Assembly: GCF_001275385.1 (NCBI RefSeq)
Contig: NZ_LGIW01000015.1
Coordinates: 806,001 to 870,000 of the forward strand
DNA length: 64,000 nt
DNA from: Exiguobacterium sp. BMC-KP
GTDB lineage: Bacteria > Bacillota > Bacilli > Exiguobacteriales > Exiguobacteriaceae
Direction: 5' to 3'
The translations under genes were made by a program, and so were the position numbers. The notes under the pieces are model-generated. The model was given only the letters and a program-made list of their open reading frames with translations, was not told where the DNA came from and did not search any database. Numbering within the stretch: the first letter of the stretch is position 1; each line of letters starts with the position of its first letter. Of this stretch, positions 60,870 to 64,000 are shown in pieces.

Positions 60870-61493
60870 CTAAAAGTCACCACGCGTTGAAAACGCGGAT
60901 GCGTTATCGCTCGGTAACGTCAGACGTTGGATCGTCTCTTTTCCATCCACATTCGTCGCAATCATCTCAAAGTAGAGCGAATGCGGGAACGCGTCCGGCA
61001 ATAGCTGAACGGTATGGAAACGCTCCTGACCGGATAGCGACAGCGACCGTTGCATCGGTCGCAGCGGTTCATCTCCGTCAGCAGTGATCTTAAATGGCTC
61101 GAACCGGATTGTCTGCAGTTGCTTCGACGCATTCATACCATACGCAACCAGATATCGTCCTTCTGTCGTCTTCAGCAATCGCCCTTCGAACCAGTCCGCT
61201 TCCGTTGTCTGCTTCGAACGAATGATTCGATTGATTCGTTGTTCGTCGCCTGATTGACGAAGGATGACAAACAATCGATCTTGCTTCGATTCTAGATAGG
61301 CGACGGCATAATGCTCAGACAGTCGTTCGACGAAGTAGACGTCACGTGCCTCAACCGGTGTGCGCGTCATTTTTGAATAAAGATGAGCGACTTGTTGCGC
61401 TGTGAACGAACTGGTCGCTTGACGTTGCTGCATGCCCGTCAACGTTCCAAGTGCTAGTCCGACGACTAAAATGAAGAGGAGTCGTCGTTTCAT
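60870..61493 (-). CDS. Hypothetical exported protein (207 aa)
   Basis: N-terminal basic residues plus one hydrophobic helix (residues 5-21) indicate a signal peptide or anchor; the rest is soluble and unrecognised, with strands such as YFVERLSEHYAVAYLES and LLKTTEGRYLVAYG. It overlaps the upstream GNAT gene by 4 bases (ATGA), so they are coupled. Confidence 0.6.
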   Translation of the reverse strand: MKRRLLFILVVGLALGTLTGMQQRQATSSFTAQQVAHLYSKMTRTPVEARDVYFVERLSEHYAVAYLESKQDRLFVILRQSGDEQRINRIIRSKQTTEADWFEGRLLKTTEGRYLVAYGMNASKQLQTIRFEPFKITADGDEPLRPMQRSLSLSGQERFHTVQLLPDAFPHSLYFEMIATNVDGKETIQRLTLPSDNASAFSTRGDF

Positions 61494-61921
61494 AGGTCGA
61501 CCTGCTTGACGAGTAGATGATAGCTCATTCCAGGCGGATAATCGTCGATTCGTCCAACTTCGACGAATCCGTGTCGCTCATAAAATGGAAGCGCTTGAAA
61601 GGAGAACGTCTCGACGCGAATTCGCTGAACACCCGCTTCACGTGCCCATTCTTCTAGTCGGTTGAGTAATGTTGCACCTAGTCCGCTCCCCCGCTCTTCC
61701 TCAACGACGAAGAACCATTCGATATGTAACCAGCCCCAGTAGACTTCCCCTGAGATACCACCGATGCGATGGTCGTCACGATTCGCAAGTAACGTGAAGG
61801 CTTGTGTTCCCTCTGAACGTTTTGTCGCATGAAACGATGAACGATCGACATTGTATTGACGCACTTGTTGTCGTAGCCAGTCCTGTCCGTCTTCATTTTC
61901 ATTTAGTTGAAATTGCAGCAT
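61490..61921 (-). CDS. GNAT family N-acetyltransferase
   Basis: A 143-residue acetyltransferase: IEWFFVVEEERGSGLGATLLNRLE is motif A (R-G-x-G-x-G/A), and FYERHGFVEVG is motif B. Substrate unknown. AAGGAG precedes the ATG. Confidence 0.8.
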   Translation of the reverse strand: MLQFQLNENEDGQDWLRQQVRQYNVDRSSFHATKRSEGTQAFTLLANRDDHRIGGISGEVYWGWLHIEWFFVVEEERGSGLGATLLNRLEEWAREAGVQRIRVETFSFQALPFYERHGFVEVGRIDDYPPGMSYHLLVKQVDL

Positions 61922-61965
61922 AGCCGAACTCCTTTCTTGCTATAGTAGTCGTAGAGGTGAATACG

Positions 61966-62409
61966 ATGGAACCCACGTTCCAGATTGATTGTACGCATTG
62001 TTTTGGTCTCTATTGCACGGTGCTCACCTTTTCGAAATCAATTGATTTCAGTCATGATAAACCGGAAGCAACACCGTGTCACGAACTTGTCACGGACTAC
62101 AGCTGTCGCATTCAAGCTCAGTATAGCGGAAGACGCGATCAGACACCACACGACTGAGCCGGGAAACCGTTACAAGGACGTGATTTTTCAGGTGCCAGTG
62201 TTCAGAATCAGTGGTTACTTGAGACAAGCTTGTCACGCAGTAATCTACGCCGAGTCGACTTTCTCGGTGCCGATTTACGGGATTGTAATGTCAAAGATGC
62301 GAGACTGACGGACGTACTCTTTTTGACGCAAGCACAAATCAATGCCGCGATCGGTAATGCAGCGACACAATTACCGAGTCGTTTGCTTCGTCCTTCTCAC
62401 TATGGATCT
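61966..62409 (+). pseudogene. Decayed pentapeptide-repeat protein gene
   Basis: The frame starts with a good ribosome site (GAGGTG) and reads DCTHCFGLYCTVL...DFSHDK, the N-terminus of a pentapeptide-repeat family with a CxxCFGLCC start. It is broken by an in-frame TGA at 62155-62157 where relatives read Asp-Cys-Phe-Gly. The same frame then continues with pentapeptides (LQGRD, FSGAS, LRRVD, FLGAD, LRDCN) and the typical end VLFLTQAQINAAIGNAATQLPS. The expected central ~100 residues are missing, and the frame runs on without its own stop through the hairpin. Reads as a nonfunctional remnant. Confidence 0.7.
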
Positions 62410-62412
62410 ACG

Positions 62413-62465
62413 AAACAAGGAGACGCATTTTCGAATCATCGACCGAAAGTGTGCCTCCTTGTTTT
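62413..62465. terminator. Long hairpin downstream of the pseudogene
   Basis: Imperfect ~20-base arms starting AAACAAGGAG and ending CTCCTTGTTT; also lies just after the stop of the convergent nucleotidyltransferase gene. Confidence 0.6.
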
Positions 62466-62473
62466 ACATACTT

Positions 62474-63199
62474 TTATTTACCAAGCGAAAATCCGTCAAA
62501 ATAGCGTCCGCCAAACGGTGCGAGATAAGCATCAAGCAGTTCGATGACCTCTCGGCGATCATCCGATTGGTAATATAGCTCGAATGCCGCTGTATGTCGA
62601 CTCGCATAGTCTTCATTAAATTCTGCAAGTGCGCGGATCGCCCACTTCCCTTGCCCGATGTAACAACGATTAGCGCGGAGGATAAATTCGATGCTCTGTT
62701 CATACAAACGCGACGCAATCGCAAGACCTTCCGCGCGGTTCGTTACACTCTCGAAATCATCAAGCAAATCACTTAAAAAATAACGCGTACGCTCTTGTTC
62801 CGAATTCGTCCAAGCGATCGGTCCGTCTGCTAATTGTTGAATGGCTTCCTTACGGATGGATGCAAGGTGTGGATGATCCTTGATCGTCCAGCTGTCAGCA
62901 ATCATTCGTTGCAGGGACGGGCGATCACGTTCCCGGTCACTCTCGAAAAAAGGCTGTATTGTCTCAAACGAATGAACGAACGCTTCGACCGGGACACCGT
63001 CATGGAGGAACGATTCCCGAAACGCTTGTCGTCGACTTGTTTCAAAGATGATCAAATCGACGTCTGACTGTGCAGTCGCCTGCCCTCGCGTATGACTGCC
63101 GGCAAGTAAGACGGCACAGTAATCCGGATACCGCGACGCAACGAGCGGCATGATCCAGTCACACCACTCATCACGTGTCCACTCAATCTTCAATTTGTT
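62474..63199 (-). CDS. Nucleotidyltransferase-fold protein
   Basis: A ~241-residue protein with the minimal nucleotidyltransferase motif LLAGSHTRGQATAQSDVDLIIF (G-S-x3-G-x5-S-D-x-D) and a third acidic residue in PVEAFVH (about residue 85). The C-terminal ~150 residues are helical. Similar to the kanamycin nucleotidyltransferase/aadA-like superfamily but the substrate is unknown. The start is uncertain: GTG 63199 lies inside the end of the upstream gene, implying coupling; the longer frame to 63319 would overlap it heavily. Confidence 0.7.
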   Translation of the reverse strand, partial: NKLKIEWTRDEWCDWIMPLVASRYPDYCAVLLAGSHTRGQATAQSDVDLIIFETSRRQAFRESFLHDGVPVEAFVHSFETIQPFFESDRERDRPSLQRMIADSWTIKDHPHLASIRKEAIQQLADGPIAWTNSEQERTRYFLSDLLDDFESVTNRAEGLAIASRLYEQSIEFILRANRCYIGQGKWAIRALAEFNEDYASRHTAAFELYYQSDDRREVIELLDAYLAPFGGRYFDGFSLGK

Positions 63200-63656
63200 C
63201 ACCGATGCCGGAGAAGACGGCGAGTTCGTCACCCGGCACGGCAACAATCGTTGCATCGGCTCGGTGCGGGGCGAGACCGATATCGATCGCCCAAGACTCG
63301 TAATATGTATCCGACCCATTTAAGACGAGCGTTTGTCCATTGCTGAACGTCAAGAATAGATGCGGCGCGGTCTTGCCGATCCGGACACCTGTTATCCGTT
63401 CAGCGTGAAGCGAGACGATTAAGTGCAACATCTCTTCCTTCGTTGCATGGCGAACGACCCAATCTTGCGTCGTCTCGACATCTCCATAAAAGAGACGATC
63501 CGTCTCGATCCGGAGTCGAAGTTCAGGAGCTGTCGAATCAAATAGATTGATGAATTCGAGTGTGACGTATCCTGCGACATGGACCGTTGATAATTGTGTA
63601 CCGATGAAATACGTCGTCAAGAGTTGACGGGCGAGTTGATGATCTTCTTTGTTCAC
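63183..63656 (-). CDS. Hypothetical protein (157 aa)
   Basis: A soluble protein, not recognised, with beta-rich segments (TVHVAGYVTLEFINLF, PHLFLTFSNGQTLVLNG). GTG 63656 has GAGGTG seven bases upstream; the frame could extend to GTG 63719 but without a ribosome site. Its stop overlaps the start of the nucleotidyltransferase gene. Confidence 0.55.
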   Translation of the reverse strand: MNKEDHQLARQLLTTYFIGTQLSTVHVAGYVTLEFINLFDSTAPELRLRIETDRLFYGDVETTQDWVVRHATKEEMLHLIVSLHAERITGVRIGKTAPHLFLTFSNGQTLVLNGSDTYYESWAIDIGLAPHRADATIVAVPGDELAVFSGIGEQIED

Positions 63657-63855
63657 GATGAGCACCTCATTTAGAAAAGAATGAATGATGAAACGATAAG
63701 TCCGATAAGCTTCTTCCACTCAATTTACCACAAATTAGTCGATACGAACATGAGAAGAAAGACGTGTTTTCGGTTTTCTGCGGCACGAAGGCAAGAATAC
63801 GGTATACTGATGAGGAACTGACGTCGATCTTGATCGACAGAGAGGAGCTCAACCC

Positions 63856-64000
63856 ATGCAATATTTCTACATGAGACCCTACCCGGATGATCCAGATTGT
63901 TCTGCCCAACAAGCAGAAGCGGACCGAATCGATGTGACGACACGTGTCGTTGAGACTCATGATTCGGCAAAACGACGAACGGAACTCGAACAGATGCTTG
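63856..64000 (+). CDS. 3'-truncated gene, possibly resolvase-like
   Basis: Begins at ATG 63856 after AGAGGAGC and runs open to the window end (48 residues). The start FYMRPYPDD...AQQAEADRI...VVETHDSAKRRTELEQML has the spacing of a serine-recombinase N-terminus (Y-x-R-x-S-T ... Q ... R-x-x-L-x-x-L), but the catalytic Ser position is not Ser. A TATACT box lies at 63803-63808. Low confidence in the family. Confidence 0.45.
   Translation, partial: MQYFYMRPYPDDPDCSAQQAEADRIDVTTRVVETHDSAKRRTELEQML

Noticed and set aside
62155-62157. In-frame TGA at a Cys position could encode selenocysteine
   Set aside because: Flanking residues and the whole central domain are also lost, no SECIS-like hairpin follows directly, and no sel genes are in the window; decay is simpler.

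Overview
The window looks like chromosomal DNA of a low-GC Bacillota bacterium, most likely Exiguobacterium or a close relative. This is inferred from strong AGGAGG-type ribosome sites, frequent GTG/TTG starts, two SigB-type promoters, ParE/ParC, a XerS-like recombinase, Bacillus-style OhrR/Ohr, YdbST, Ctc and YkoEDC, and the intermediate base composition. No rRNA, tRNA, CRISPR array, insertion sequence or prophage block was seen. Gene direction changes often and most units end in clear hairpins.

Region by region. 1-5.7 kb: guanylate-kinase-like protein, phosphotransferase-fold kinase, TPR protein, MarR regulator, an alarmone (RelA/SpoT) synthetase. 5.8-6.8 kb: divergent ohr/ohrR peroxide module with a visible operator. 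7.3-13.7 kb: PH-domain membrane pair (YdbST type), a hydrolase that lacks its nucleophile, a PP2C-like phosphatase, a tiny secreted peptide gene, unknown membrane proteins. 13.7-21.2 kb: K+/H+ antiporter, SDR, GNAT, YhhX-type oxidoreductase, secreted SH3/C39-like protein, DUF2339 membrane protein. 21.2-25.0 kb: Fur-controlled iron uptake operon efeO-efeB-efeU. 25-32.7 kb: SigB-linked stress protein, small monooxygenase-like proteins, flavodoxin-like reductase, WYL regulator, small membrane proteins, SDR plus HxlR regulator.

32.7-35.6 kb: MoxR/DUF58/membrane operon. 36.1-39.2 kb: five-gene minus-strand operon satD-DUF3307-histidine phosphatase-ComEC-type MBL-DUF3006, preceded by three identically spaced 22-bp palindromes. 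40.3-44.6 kb: parE-parC. 45.2-51.4 kb: a non-coding stretch with repeats and a perfect 26-bp palindrome in front of a XerS-like recombinase, then SWIM-SNF2 helicase, a PlsY paralogue and a GNAT/class V aminotransferase fusion. 51.5-55.5 kb: SigB-type promoter and long leader before ctc (L25), then a TPP riboswitch controlling the ykoEDC-type thiamine-precursor ECF transporter. 55.5-64 kb: flavoprotein, hydrolase, two tandem paralogous lipoproteins, IsdG-like protein, a decayed pentapeptide-repeat pseudogene, a nucleotidyltransferase and a truncated gene at the end.

The strongest leads for something new are the triple operator array before satD, the PlsY/GNAT-aminotransferase unit, the palindrome and repeats before xerS, and several proteins with altered active sites. 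All functions are assigned by reading motifs; no database search was run.
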